Of a stretch of DNA of 64,000 bases, positions 35,324-47,700 are shown piece by piece; the first letter of the stretch is position 1, and every line of letters begins with the position of its first letter. Origin of the DNA: Austropuccinia psidii (lineage: Eukaryota; Basidiomycota; Pucciniomycetes; Pucciniales; Sphaerophragmiaceae); the NCBI GenBank assembly GCA_023105745.1, contig JALGQZ010000004.1, positions 35,721,937 through 35,785,936 of the forward strand, read 5' to 3'. The notes under the pieces were generated by a model. That model had not been told where the DNA came from and did not search any database. It saw nothing but the letters and a program-made list of their open reading frames with translations. The position numbers were made by a program, and so were the translations under genes.

Positions 35324-36084
35324 TGTCGCAGCCACTATCAGGGGTAAGGGTATTCAACCTTAAGCCCACTCAAGCACATGAAACCAGAAAATCCAGTATG
35401 TACATCAGGAATTGGTTTCAGAAAATTTTCTTGCTGAAACATCCATACAGCTTAGTTCTTCAATACACTGTGTCAATACTTGTACAGGATGTATATTCCC
35501 AAATACAGTTTGGATTCACAAGACTGAAGCTGTATGATCACCCTACTTCACCACACTGCTTGCACAGACCCTGTATAGCCATACAGGGGCTGAATTATTC
35601 AAATCAATTCAGATGAAGATTATTCTCAAGAAATTTTACTCTTTGAATCAGGGCTGGTGGATTCTCACATATAACAGACCCTCTTTTTCCCTCTGGGGAC
35701 CTGTCCCCAGTTAATTAATACAGTTGATTTATTATTTAGTAAATATTCTCACTCTTATTTCGGCTATTATATTTATTGATATTAATTTAGTCTTTGAATT
35801 TCTTCTTTTCCTGTACAGTATGGGTTGTGTGGTGGACATATCCTCATTAAACCTTCTCTTTTTTTCTGACAGGTTGAAACAGTGGACTTGGACTTGTTTG
35901 TGGTTGGCTCTTTTATTTATTACTCTTTTTATTTGTTTCTTTTTTCATAAATTTCCTTTAATAGCAATTCTATTCTTATTACACTATTAAGGGTATTCCC
36001 TTGTATCTTATCTTGAGCCCTTCATAAGTGAGTCCCAGCTTACTGAGTGCCAGGCCCTCTTCACTTCAAAGATCCCCTGTGACA
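35324..36084 (+). repeat. 5' LTR of B3 (761 bp)
   Basis: It starts TGTCGCAGCC and ends CCCCTGTGACA, with hairpin CTGGGG...CCCCAG at 35693-35710 followed by TTAATTAATAC. The left flank is GATTC (35319-35323). Confidence 0.9.
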
Positions 36085-36717
36085 TTATATTAATTAGCTC
36101 ATAATTTCTTCTTTCCTTTTATTCTTTCAAAATTCATTTTTCTCATTCATCAATTATGATTCCTCATGAATCAATGATTTTTCATGATTATACGATCCTT
36201 CTATGACCTTATGATCTCTCAGCAATTTTCATCTCATTTTTTTATTTCATATGAAAGGTGACTTCTCTTGCATTTCATTTTGAATTATTAATGAATTCAT
36301 ACTTTCTTTTCTGTCTTAATTCAAGTTTTTCAGCTTTTTGATTTATTGGTTATTGTGATTGGGATTCATCAGGACATTAATTTTTACCTCAAGATTTTAT
36401 TAATTTGATTTGATTTGACTTTGATTTCTCAAGATAACTGATTCATCATCAAGATTGCTTTTATTGATTTATGGAATTTGATTTCTCAAGATATTGAATT
36501 GACTTTTGAAGATATTGACTTATTGATTGAATTCCTCAAGACATAATTGATTTTGAATTTACTTGATTTGAATTTCTGGATTTGATGATTGGCATTGATT
36601 TTAAGTTTTTTAAGATTTTTATTGAGTGATCAAGCTTCTTATTTCATTTGATATGGTCAAGCCTCATTTATTTGTTCTCAAATGAAAATCAAGCTCCTGT
36701 TTTCATATTCTTCAATA
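36085..36717 (+). other. B3 leader, no gene seen
   Basis: It begins TTATATTAATTAGCTCAT as in B1. The remainder is rich in TTGATT and CAAGAT words. No ORF can be supported. Confidence 0.6.
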
Positions 36718-38105
36718 ATGCCAGTTCAAAATAGCCCTGCAGAAAATAGCACAAGATCTCAAAGACATCAAGCTGTTCTCAATCCTACAGAAAGTGCTCC
36801 TCTTGACCACACATCATCAGCTCATCAACTGAGTGCAAATTTGGACAGAGGACCACCAATGGAAGAAGAAGAACTTTCAAGAAGAGGAGGTGTCAAGTCA
36901 AGAATATCAAGATCATTCTCTGGATTGTAGAGTGGCTATCCAAGCATTTCTCAAGGGCTAGAAGTAGATTAGGGGGAGGATTCTGTGGAATAGGAGGAGT
37001 TGTGTTAGGAAACTGAAGTGGCCACAGCCTTGGCCAATGCTGTTGAGGCTTCTGAAGCTTCAAATCTAGCCCATTCTAATCAACGTCTTTCCTCTAAAGC
37101 TGAACCAAATTTCCTGAAAATGCTGGGGCAAATGACTAAATTGATGGGACATCTCACTCAAGCAGTTTCCCTCAGGGACAATTTAAGACCCCATTCATGA
37201 TAGTGCCTGATTCTTTTGATGGTACTTGAGCCAATGAATTGAGAGGATTCATCCAATCCTGTCAATTAATTTTCTATAATGATACAGCAAGATTGTTCTG
37301 TGACAGGAAGAAGATTCTTTACTCAACTTCTTTTCTCACTGGTAGAGCTGGAAAATGGATTGAACCTTACTTCTCAAATATCTCCAATTAAGACCCATGT
37401 TATCTCCTCAATAACTGGGGGCTGCTTTGAATGCAGTTCTTCACTCTGTTTGGTGATACCAATTGAGTAAAGAAAGCTGAAAAAGAGCTGGACAATCTCA
37501 GGATGAAGGAAAGTGGTCATGTATCCTTGTACATTTCTGATTTTAGAGGTTTAATTTCAAGAATTGGAGGTTGGGGGAAAAGGCTTTTATTCATATGTAT
37601 AGCAGAGGCTAGGCATCAAGACTGTTGGACCAATTGGCTTCTCACCCTGGTAGCTTTAATACTCTTCAAGAACTGATGGAAAATAATTTGGAATTAGATA
37701 TAAGGTACCATTACAGGCATAAGGAAATGGGTGGTCATCAATACAAGAAGGCTCCATTCACTGGATAAAATCCTTCAGTATGTACCAAGATTCATCTTCC
37801 AAAAGGCCTTATTATAAGAAGAGCAAGAAGGGGAGGAATTTCCTAGTGTCAAAGCATAATCCCCATTCTTCTCTCCTCATTAAGGACAATAAGTTCATAG
37901 GTTCTGAAAAGGAGAGGAGTAGTAAAGAAGGCTTATGCACTCATTGTTGTGGAAAACACCAAATTGAAAAACACTTCAAGAGGCCTCAGAATGGGGAAGG
38001 ACCATCAAGAGGCTTCCCTAGGAAGCAGGAAAAAGCCTTAGTGGGAATCATAATGTCTTCAATGGTTCTCACTTATTTCCTTCAAGAGAACAATTGTGCA
38101 CTCTA
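36718..38105 (+). pseudogene. B3 gag, broken
   Basis: ATG at 36718 starts MPVQNSPAENSTRSQ, aligned with the C gag. The frame breaks near 36930. Later blocks include QMTKLMGHL, GRAGKWIEPY and FTLFGD. The knuckle (37936-37985) reads CTHCCGKHQIEKH, so the last cysteine of CX2CX3HX4C is histidine. At least four breaks separate the blocks. Confidence 0.82.
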
Positions 38106-38149
38106 AATGCTTGTGTCAAAAAATCTTCTAAATTTCTTATTTTTTTCTG

Positions 38150-38710
38150 TCTCTTATTTTTTATAGTATTCCCATTGAATCTGGTGTTAAAACTCTTTTA
38201 TTGCAAAGTATTATGTTCTCAAGTATGCATTGAATATGTCAGAGCTCCCTGAAAAGATTCCTCTTTTCATCTTGGATTCCAATGTATCCATTCCCTGGTT
38301 CATCACCCATTATACCAGGTGGGTTGTTGACATTCCTTCTTTACCAATCTTTGAATGGGATTTCTTTATCATAGATTCATGCAAGGGAGAAGAACTTATA
38401 TTGGGCTATGATTTCCTTTACCATTTTAATCCCATTATTGATTGGAAAAATGGATTGATCACCTATTATTCTAGTCATAATAATTCTAGTGGTAGTAATT
38501 CTTCTACTATTAATGACTTTGCCACTGTTTTCAACAGTGTTGCTCTGGTTGGTGAACTAAAGACCACTTCCCTTCCTTCTTCTGTCAATATCCCCTGCAT
38601 CATGCCCTCTCAGTCATTACTTCAATCCAGAGATGAAGTCTTCAAAGAGATAAAAATGTTGGAGAAGATTTTGCCATATCTTTACCTCTTCTCTTTCAAG
38701 GGGATATGAA
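38150..38710 (+). pseudogene. B3 protease, active-site residue changed
   Basis: Around 38164-38196 the text reads FYSIPIESGVKT where B2 has FYSILIDSGATN: the catalytic aspartate is glutamate. The downstream part (38230-38709) is open and carries FEWDFFIIDS, LILGYDFLYHFNPIIDWKNG and the linker SRDEVFKEIKMLE. Confidence 0.82.
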
Positions 38711-38798
38711 CCTTCCTCCTTTATCTTCTCATGCCTCCCTGGAGGAGCATTGTGATGAGGAGGAAGAGCTATAAGAAATTAAAACTGTTCTGAAGTTA

Positions 38799-40223
38799 GT
38801 GCCTCCTTCTTATCACCAATATTTGGATGTATTCTCCAAGGTGAAAGCAGAGAAACGTCCTCCACACTGTGCCTGTGATCATCATATCAAACTGGAGGGT
38901 CTTCTACCACCAGTTGGTGTTATCTACTTATTATCAAATCAAGAGTCAGAAACACTGTGGGCCTACATTTCAGAGAATGTAGAGAAAAGGTTTCATTAGG
39001 CCAACCTCATCTTTAACAGGAGCACCTGTGCTTTTTGTCAAGAAAAAGCATGGTGGCCTTTGTTTGTTTGTTGACTAGGGCAAACTCACTGCTGTCAATA
39101 GGAAGAACAGGTACCCTTTTTGTCCAATGAATCAGCTCCTTACCATATTTCAAAGCTCCCCTATCTTCTCCAAGATATATTTGTGTGGTTCTTATAATCT
39201 CCTGTGAATTACATAGGGGATGAGAACTTTACTTCCTTTGGCGCTAAATATGGTAGTTATGAATATTTGGTGATGCTATTTGGCTTAACCACTTCTCTTG
39301 CTTAATTCCAAAATCTTTTGAATGATATCTTTTCAGATTTCTTGAATATTACTGTTGTAGTCTACTTAGATGATAGTATGGTATTCTCTAGTTCTGAGGA
39401 AGAACATGTCAAACATGTGGCCTCTGTCATCCAAAGAGTGAGGGACAATAATTTTTTTTCTAAAGCCTCCAAGTGTGTATTCCATGCCTCAAGTGTGGAA
39501 TACTTGGGCTATTTTGTATCAAGTGATAGCCTGAAGATGGATTCTTCAAACATTCTGCTACTCCTCAATTGGCCGCAGCCACAGGACATCAAGGCCCTTC
39601 AATCTTTTATTGGCTTTGCCAGCTTTTATTGTCATTTCATTAAAAATTATTCCAAAAAAATCACTTCTCTTCTTAAAATCAATTCTCCCTTTATCTTCAA
39701 TGAGGAAGCTCTTAGTCAGTTTCAGATACTCAAAGAGGCCTTCACCACTGCTCCTATCCTTTCTCATTTCAGTCCTTCTCTACCAACTCTGGTGGAGACT
39801 TATGCTTCTGATTATGCCTTGGGTGCTGTACTGAGTCAGGCAAATGACTGAAAAAATCATCCTATTTCCTTTTATAGTTGCAAGCTCCACCCATCTGAGC
39901 TCAAATATGCAATTCATGACAAGGAACTCCTTGTCATAGTTTGGGCTCTCAAGCGCTGAAGAGCTTTTCTTCTTTCTCTTTCTGATCCTTTTTGAGTCTT
40001 TAAAGACCACTCTTCCCTCCAATATTCTATGTGTTCCAAAGTCCTTACTTGTTGTCAAGCCTTCTGGGCCAAATTTCTCTCTGAATTCCATTTCACTATT
40101 CCTTACCTCCCAGGAATACTCACCACTTTACCAGATGGCTTATCAGATCAGGGAAGCATGTACCCAGAGGTAGGGGTGGACTTCATCAGCAAAAATATTC
40201 AAAGTTTCCATCAAGTTCTCTAG
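38799..40223 (+). pseudogene. B3 reverse transcriptase and RNase H
   Basis: The block 38799-38999 holds the pre-RT CACDHHIKLEG. The block 39318-39851 keeps VVYLDDSMVFSSSEEEHVKHVASV (YLDD intact) and the connection. In RNase H the first catalytic residue in VETDAS is tyrosine (VETYASDYALG). The end, 40029-40223, reads LTTLPDGLS. The region 39000-39317 has several frame breaks. Confidence 0.82.
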
Positions 40224-40444
40224 AAATATGGAATTCATGAGTCAAGACTTTTCTTAATCAAATCTGAAATGTTCTCAGATGTAGTTGACCAAATCCAAAA
40301 ATAATATGGCAAGACAAAGAATAAAAGGAAATTCTCAAGCAATTAGCAAGAGTTGAATCAGTCTCAGATTATTCTCTTTAACCTCAAGCCAAATTCTTAT
40401 TTTTCAAATATACAGTAGTCATTCCAAGCAATAATAAAATTCAA

Positions 40445-41740
40445 TTGGACATTCTTCAAAGGTGTCATTACTCACCATTGGCTGGCCATCCTTTCCAGGA
40501 AAAGACCCTCAAGCTCATCAAGAGGGATTTTCATTGGCCTGTAATGAATCAAATTATCAAGGATTATGTATCCTCAGGTCAGAAATTTTCAAGAAACAAG
40601 AAAATTCACAATACAAAGTTTGGATTACTCAATCCTCTTAAAATTTGATCTGGTCCTTGGAATTCATTATCAATGGAATTGATCACTCAATTGCCTCTGT
40701 CAAACAACTTTTATTCAATTTTAGTAGTTGTAGCCAGATTCTCAAAATGGCAATCTGCATTCCAAGTTACTCAACAATGACTTCCTTGGACTTATCAAAT
40801 CTTTATTAGTAATGTCTTTTCCAAAAATGGCCTTCAAGTCAGTATTGTTAGTGATAGCAGTTCTTTATTTGTTTAATCATTCTGGACTCAATTATGTCAG
40901 AAGCTCAAGATATCAAGAAATCTTTCAACTGCTTTTCATCCTGAAACAGATGGACAGACAGAGAGGGTAAATCAGATTATAGAACAGTATCTTTGGATGT
41001 ATGTCAGTTACCATCAAGATGACTGGCACATCTGGCTCCCTCTGGCTGAATTTTCCTCCAATAATACAGAAAATTAATAAACAAAGCAATCACATGTTTT
41101 CACCATTTATGGAAGAAATCCCAGCTTTGACTCAATTCACATTTCTGAAGGCACACCTCCTGGAAAGGTATCAAAAAAACTACAATAAGTACAGAACGTA
41201 TTCAAAGAAGAATCAGAGTAAGCAATAAGGCAATTTAAGAAGTATTCAGATAGAAATAGGTATATTCCACCTGATTTCCAACCTGGGGAAAAAGTATGGC
41301 TAGCCTGAAAGAATATCAAGACTACAAGATCTACCAAGAAACTTTCAGAAAGATGGTTGGGACCTTTTGAAGTCTTGAAGAAGATTGGAAGCCATTAATA
41401 TCACCACAAGTTGCCTCAACAATGGAAATCAGTTTACCCTGTAACCCATGTGTCCTTAGCAGAACCAGTGAGGCAATCAGCTATCCCAAATTGACATCCA
41501 TTGCCACCACCACCAGTAAAAGTGGAAGGATAAGAAGAATGGGAATTGGTTCAGGCTCTGCAATCAAACCTCAAGAGAGGTCATTTATGGTGTCTTGTGG
41601 AGTGGAAAGGATTCACTGAAGACCCAGAAAGAACAGCTTGGGAACCAGCTTCCAACCTGACAAACTCCCCAGATCTTCTCAACAATTTCCACACCTTTTA
41701 TCCCGACAAGCCTGGCTCAAGTACCTCAAAGGTTTGATTT
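40445..41740 (+). pseudogene. B3 integrase, GPY/F region and chromodomain
   Basis: The zinc region (40445-40648) reads SSGQKFSRN where C has SSCQQCSRN, so both cysteines are lost. The core reads SMELITQLP (first aspartate changed), SDSSSLF and [12 protein letters not shown]. Downstream come the GPY/F stretch ERWLGPFEVLKK and an uninterrupted chromodomain, HLWCLVEWKGFTEDPERTAWEP...LLNNFHTFYPDKPG (41575-41713). The chromodomain is the best-kept part. Confidence 0.83.
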
Positions 41741-42061
41741 TATGGTGCTTGGTCAGTATTGGAGTTTATGAAAGTAATTTCCTCTTCTGGAATGCACCTT
41801 TGAGGAGGTATTTTACCCAAATATGTTGTAAGCATCACCTTGGCCACTTTGTGATAACTTGTCAATTCCTCTGGACAGGCTTAGAAGGCCTTGCAAAATC
41901 AATTGCCCAAATTTGGACCTTCATCAAGATATGGCAAAATTTATTCTTTTCTTTTTCTTCTTCTTTTTCAAAATGATTCCATTTATCATTATTGAAGATA
42001 CTCTTTAACTCAAAGTCATTTATGGCAAAGTTTATCGGTTTCATGGTGCTTGGTGGGAAAT
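41741..42061 (+). other. B3 3' noncoding region, left part
   Basis: The first module copy lies at about 41738-41850. The second copy starts near 42037 (TTTCATGGTGCTTGGTGG) and is split by A1, which inserted after GAAAT; it resumes at 52738 with GGAAGTTATGAAAGTAGG. Confidence 0.7.
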
Positions 42062-44087
42062 TGTGAGCCTTTGAGATATGACCACATACCCAATAAGGTC
42101 ACAAAAAAGATTAAGAATAATTATACCTTTAATATAATTATACTAAAATTACTTAGAATAATTATACATTAAAAATAATTACTTAAATATACAAAAAATA
42201 CCATAAATTGGTACAAAAATTCGTTTAACTTAAAAACCAATGAATCAACATGTAATATAAATTAAACCATTGGATTTCTCATGGAAAAATACACATATAC
42301 CATTTTTATGGCATATCTGTAAAGTCAATATTTAATGAATTATAAGGTATAATACCTTATAAAAACCATAAAATCCTATTTATCTCAGAACCAATGAAAC
42401 AACATGTGAAATAAATTGTACCAGTGGATTCCCCACGAATTTCCACACATAAAACAATTAATAAGCTAATTTCCAAAGTCAATACTTAAGGAATTATCCT
42501 GAATATATGCACTTTTTTGGTCAGCGCATATATTCAAGGATCATAGCTAATATCTTCTAAACTATACATGATAGAATGATGAACCAAAAATAAAGTCACC
42601 ACGTAATTACTGTAGGAACACAGATATGAGCTTTATTTTACAAATTATAAACAAGGTTAAAACCTATGATGAAATATTGATAAAAATCAACAGAGCTGTT
42701 GACCACTTTGTTGTGAAAGTGGTCCAAACTTAAAAAAAAGTATACAGTTGGATTCTGCTAGTTCATTCGTGAAGAATGATGTAATTTTTATTATTAAATT
42801 CAGGGTATAACCCCCTGAAATCAAGGTTTGAAGTTTAAAATATTGAATTTCGACAGAAAAGATGAGTTACAAGAAAAATCATCAAAATTATAGTTTTGAT
42901 GATGTAATGAAAAGCTGTTGGCAGCATAATAAGGTTTTACCAGGCTATCAGAATTCACTCTCTGAATTGCTGTAGCGTGTAAATCTTAAAGGTTATTGAA
43001 GATCAAAGTTTGAGCTTAAATTAAGCAGTTATGATCACCTACTGTAACCTTAAATTAAGTTTAACAGTCATAAGAGTGATAAAATTGGTGAATACTATTA
43101 GTTTATGATTGAAACTAATAAAATCCACGAAATTTGGGGTTCTTCCAAGCCTCTGATGTCATCAAAATTAAAGTTATAGTGATAATTTTAAATAATGGTG
43201 TAATAATGATGTAAGATGGTTTGATCATGATGAAATCACCCTCAAACCTTAAAATATTGATCAATTCCAGTGGATATGATCAGTACACATCTACTAGAAG
43301 CCTGTTGGACTCTAGGAGGGAGGTATTTACTAGAAATAGAGCTCTTTTTACTCTATTTTCCCCTCAGACGCATCAAAAACATTAAATCAATTAAATAAAA
43401 GGTAATCTCTTTATTCTTTATATATAAAACTCTTATATTATTAAAGAACAAAGACCATCTCATTATTAATCACTACTTTTGTGTGATTAAATCAATTCTT
43501 CAATTGTTTTTGTCATAAATCTCTCTATAAACTCATTTCCACGTAAAATCAAGAATTTTAGTAAATTTTCTTTAGTTTTATTGTAAATACAATTTGAAAA
43601 AGTTGTATTATATTCTTTTGGCGTAAAATATCTCAAAATTATTATCTTAAGTGTTAAAAGTAGGTTATTTCATCTTATTATAATAATTTCTCTCTTATTA
43701 TTACTCTTAATAATTCTTAATTAATATAAATAGTATTTATATTAATATATAACTTTAATATTGGTAATATTATTGCTATTAATTGTTTTTTATTTATAAA
43801 AAACAATTTTTTACGCCTTTATTATTTGTTGGTAACAATAATAAAGAGCTTTATAATATATTAATTATTTTATATTAATATATTATTTTCAATATTATAA
43901 TTTTATATAATATTAATTATATTATTATATTTATTTAATAATATAACATTTTTTATGCCATAATAATAATATTTCTTTATTATTGTTATTATTTTAATCT
44001 TATTTATTTCAATTATAAGGACATTCAGAGTACAATAAGTAATAAATTAGTAATTTTTTACTTATTGTTTCATAGTCAAACCTTACA
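42062..44087 (+). repeat. 5' LTR of A1 (2,026 bp)
   Basis: It starts TGTGAGCCTT and ends AACCTTACA. A perfect palindrome, TTAATATAAATA-G-TATTTATATTAA, lies at 43721-43745. Inverted GGCGTAAAA/TTTTACGCC-type words and a TTTATTAT...ATAATAAA inverted repeat (about 43818-43846) follow. Promoter and transcript ends must lie here, but I cannot place them; TCTATATAAACTC at about 43524 is a TATA-like candidate. Confidence 0.95.
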
Positions 44088-44105
44088 TTTGGGGGCCTGG
44101 CCATG
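44088..44105 (+). promoter_or_regulatory. Primer-binding-like site of A1
   Basis: TTTGGGGGCCTGGCCATG follows the LTR directly; the TGG is two bases inside. A0 has the same with one change (T for G). Minus-strand DNA synthesis should start here from a tRNA that I cannot identify. Confidence 0.65.
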
Positions 44106-44789
44106 ATATTTACTTAAAAGACCTTTAAAAAGATTCTATTCGGGTTTATCCAATAATAAATTATATAATAAGTTTATATTTTATTGATTTTAAAAGCTAT
44201 TGAGGCATTTGGAAAGCAATTGTACTGTCTTACACGTGGTTTTTCACATCCTTAGACTTGCAAGAACTTTCTTTGAGTGACTCTAGTGATTAAAAAAGAT
44301 ATTTTATAAATTAAAAATAATTTTATTATAATTTAATTTTATAAGAATCATATTCATTTTTTATTTTATTCTTTAAAAATATATAAAAAATATTAAAAAA
44401 TATTAAAAACCAATAAAAAAAGTTATTTTTATTCATTTTTATTCATTTATTTATTTATTTCAATTTTTTTTAAGATATAAAGCAATTTCTACTTGGAAAA
44501 TTGCCATATCTTGCCAAAAATAACACTTCTTATATAAAGACTTATATTTATTTGTCTTTTTTTAGTGTTTTAAGATAACCCAACAGAAGAAAACCAAGCT
44601 ACTGTTGAGAGGTTGGTGGAAGAAACTTGTTAAAGTTCTCCAACACCAGTTATCACCAAAAGAAAGAAAGCTAAGAAATTAGACTTTCCAGGACCCACCA
44701 TTCAAGACTCTGAAGGTGAGCACCTCTTTTATAATTGCCATAAAAGAATTTTATTCTAAAATACTTTTATTCTTTCTTATTCTTTAATT
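44106..44789 (+). other. A1 leader with degraded exon-like ORF
   Basis: AT-rich. At 44562-44716 the equivalent of the A0 exon-like ORF is present (VERLVEETC...KAKKLDFPGPTIQDSE) but has two stops. GAAG|GTGAGCACC remains as a donor-like site, while the acceptor before the ATG reads TTCTTTAATT without an AG. Confidence 0.55.
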
Positions 44790-47700
44790 ATGACTACCAG
44801 AAGAGGTTCCCAATACTCCATCCAATCAGATGGAGCTAGACTCAGAGGTAGAATTGATCCCTCAAAAGGGAAAAGAAAGGGCAATATCCCCAGTGGAACA
44901 GAATCCACACAAGGAAGTGCCTTATCCCAAAGGCAAGTCCCAGAAATGCCCATGATATCTGAGCCTGAATTAGAACTAAGTATGAGTAACTCAAACAGGT
45001 ACAAATCACATTCAGTGGGCTCAAATAGACATCTACATGAGCCAGTACAAGCAGTATTGCACAGTGTACAAGGACAAAGATTGGGAAATGTTGCCTCAAA
45101 TACACCAAGGAGTGATGAACTCCTGGCACATCCTGAAAAAGTTCCTCAAAGAGGAGGAGATAGTGAAATACTCCAATGGATGGAATCCACTGTCATCCAA
45201 ACCTCAAATCAAAAAAATCAAGGATTACCATGCCAAAAAGAGGGAGGCAACCAAGGAAGAAGCCCCAGTAGCTTCTACCAGAAAGCCCCAAGCCAACCCA
45301 CTTCCCCAAGAAGGGAAGAAGAACAAGAAAAAGCTTTGGAGGAAACCATACTCCCCAAGCTACAGAATCCCAATAATCCAAAAGGATGCCATGGACAATG
45401 TTTTCAACATGGCCAGAACCTTGATGGAATTCAAGGACAAGGAAGAGCAAAGAATGAGACAACCTCATTTCCCAAAGAAATAACCTTGTCCAATGATGTT
45501 GTAAATACTTTAACAGAAATTAAAAATAGTATATTACCTCCAAAAGAGATTAAAGATAGTTTATTATCACTACAAGAAATAAATAACAATTTATCTTCTT
45601 TAACAAAAATTGTTGTGCAAAACAAGAAAGAAATTGACAACATTAAGTTTATTGTTGAAAATAATAAACCAAAGAATTTAATTGACAATACTCAAAAATT
45701 AATACAAGGACAACAAGAATTGTATAAGTACATAAAAGATATTGAAGACAAAACTTTGACAATCAATTATGATGTGAGTATTGACAATCTTACAGAAAAA
45801 TTAAATAAATTAAGTATTTCTGTAGAAAAATTTGAAGAAAAGACTTCATCACACCAAAAATTACTTTTTGACCATGTGGAAAAAAGTGATGAAGAAAGAA
45901 TGCATCTGAAAGATGATATTCAGAGTGAAATAAGGCTTATCACTGAAAAAATGGATAAAATTAATGAGGCTAATTTAAATATGCCAAAGTTATCAACACC
46001 ATTTTCTCATATAAGAAGCCCTGTTAAAACAAAAGAGGAATTGTCAAATCCTTTCATAACAGACTTGAGTCACCAAGATAATAACCAAGTCTTAATGAAG
46101 GAAGCACCTCAATTGAAAGAATGGCCAACATTCACAGGAGAAGGTGAATATGACCACATGTCATTTATTAAAACAATTGACATGTTACAAGAAGACTATG
46201 CCATACCAGATGAATTAATCACTGCAAGATTACATTCTTTGTTTGAGAAATCTGCAAAAAGATGGTATTATGGCATAAGACAAGCAAATGGTAAAAATAC
46301 CTGGTCTTGGTGGAAACAAGAAATAATCACCAAGTGGGCAAATGATGCCTGGAGGTATAAGATAGAAAATGCATTCAAAAACTCTTTCTTTGACCCAGAG
46401 AAAGACAAACCTTTAACTTGGTTCTTAAAGCAAGTTGAAAGGCTTAATGCACTGTACCCAGAAATGTCACAAAAGATGGTGCATATGAAAATACTTAAAA
46501 AATGTGGAGGGGAACTAGAACATGCCCTAAGAAGCAGGTGTATAGAACCATGCTCCACAGACAAGTATATAAATGCACTAGAAGATATAGTGACAAGAAC
46601 AAAAATTGGCAGGACTTGGAAAAAATTGGACATTAAAAGCCCAAATAAACCATTTATCAAAAAAGATAAATCAAAAGAATCCTTTAAGCCCAATACATCC
46701 AACAATAATGAGCAAAGAAAATGCCATAAATGTGGAGGTATTGGACACTTAGCCAATAATTGCCTTAAAAAAGCAAAGATTAATGAAATTGTGGAAACAG
46801 AAAGCCACAATGACAAAGAAGAGGAATCTGACTCTGAGAAAGAGACAGAAGAGTCAGAAAGCTCTGAAAGTGATGAAATCAATATAATTAATGCACAAAT
46901 TAATAATATTGATATAATTTATGAAGTACTGGATGTTAATTCAAACTTGCCACAAGTTGGAACATCTGACACAAACCTGACAAACATACAAGATGCCAAA
47001 ATGTATAGAACCAAACCTGCAAGAGGAATGGAATATACAGCTGGAAAATCAAGTATAAGTATTGTTATGGTTGAAAACCAAGAAGGAAAAGTTAACTTGG
47101 ATACAGGAGCATATTGCACTTGTGTTGGCAAAAGTTATTTAAAAACCATTGTCCCAAACTGGCAAGAAAAACTTATGCCAATACAAGGTGTCAAATTTAG
47201 TAGTGCAAGTGAGAGCATGAAGCCCCTTGGAATAATTGATTTAACACTAATTTTTCCTCATCCCTCACAATGTGTCAGAATTAAAGTAGAGTTTGTAGTA
47301 ATGGAAAACTGTACTAGTAATCATTTCATACTTGGGAATGACTACTTATCAATCTATGGTATAGATATCTCCAACCAAAAAGATAGATATTTTACCATAG
47401 GGGATAACAAAAGACAAAAGTTTGGCTTCTTAAATAACAAAAAACAAATCACAGTTATTAAGAAGGAAGAAAAAATTCCAGAAAAGGAAATTTTTATATC
47501 TGAACAACTTAAAGAGGCAGAATTCAATCAAGAATTAACAGAAAAAATGAAAGAAAAATTGATTGACCTCTTATTTATGTATAAAAATGCCTTTGCAACT
47601 GACAAAGAACCACTAGGTGCCATAATTGGACATGAAGTGGATATAATTCTTAATGTAGAAAAGCCTTACCCACCTTTATTAAGAAGACCTGCTTATCCAG

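Noticed and set aside
36085..36110. Half-tRNA (initiator methionine) primer site after the B LTR
   Set aside because: GCTCAT resembles the tRNA itself, not its complement, so it cannot pair with it.
42062..44087. Repeat-induced point mutation in LTRs
   Set aside because: Differences between the A1 LTRs include many transversions and are not restricted to C-to-T; A1 gag-pol is intact; rusts are not known for classic RIP.
46268..46882. 204-codon ORF on the minus strand of A1 gag, and similar long antisense ORFs at 44842-45129 and 45193-45468
   Set aside because: They mirror the low-complexity, codon-biased gag frame and show no independent conservation blocks; antisense shadows.
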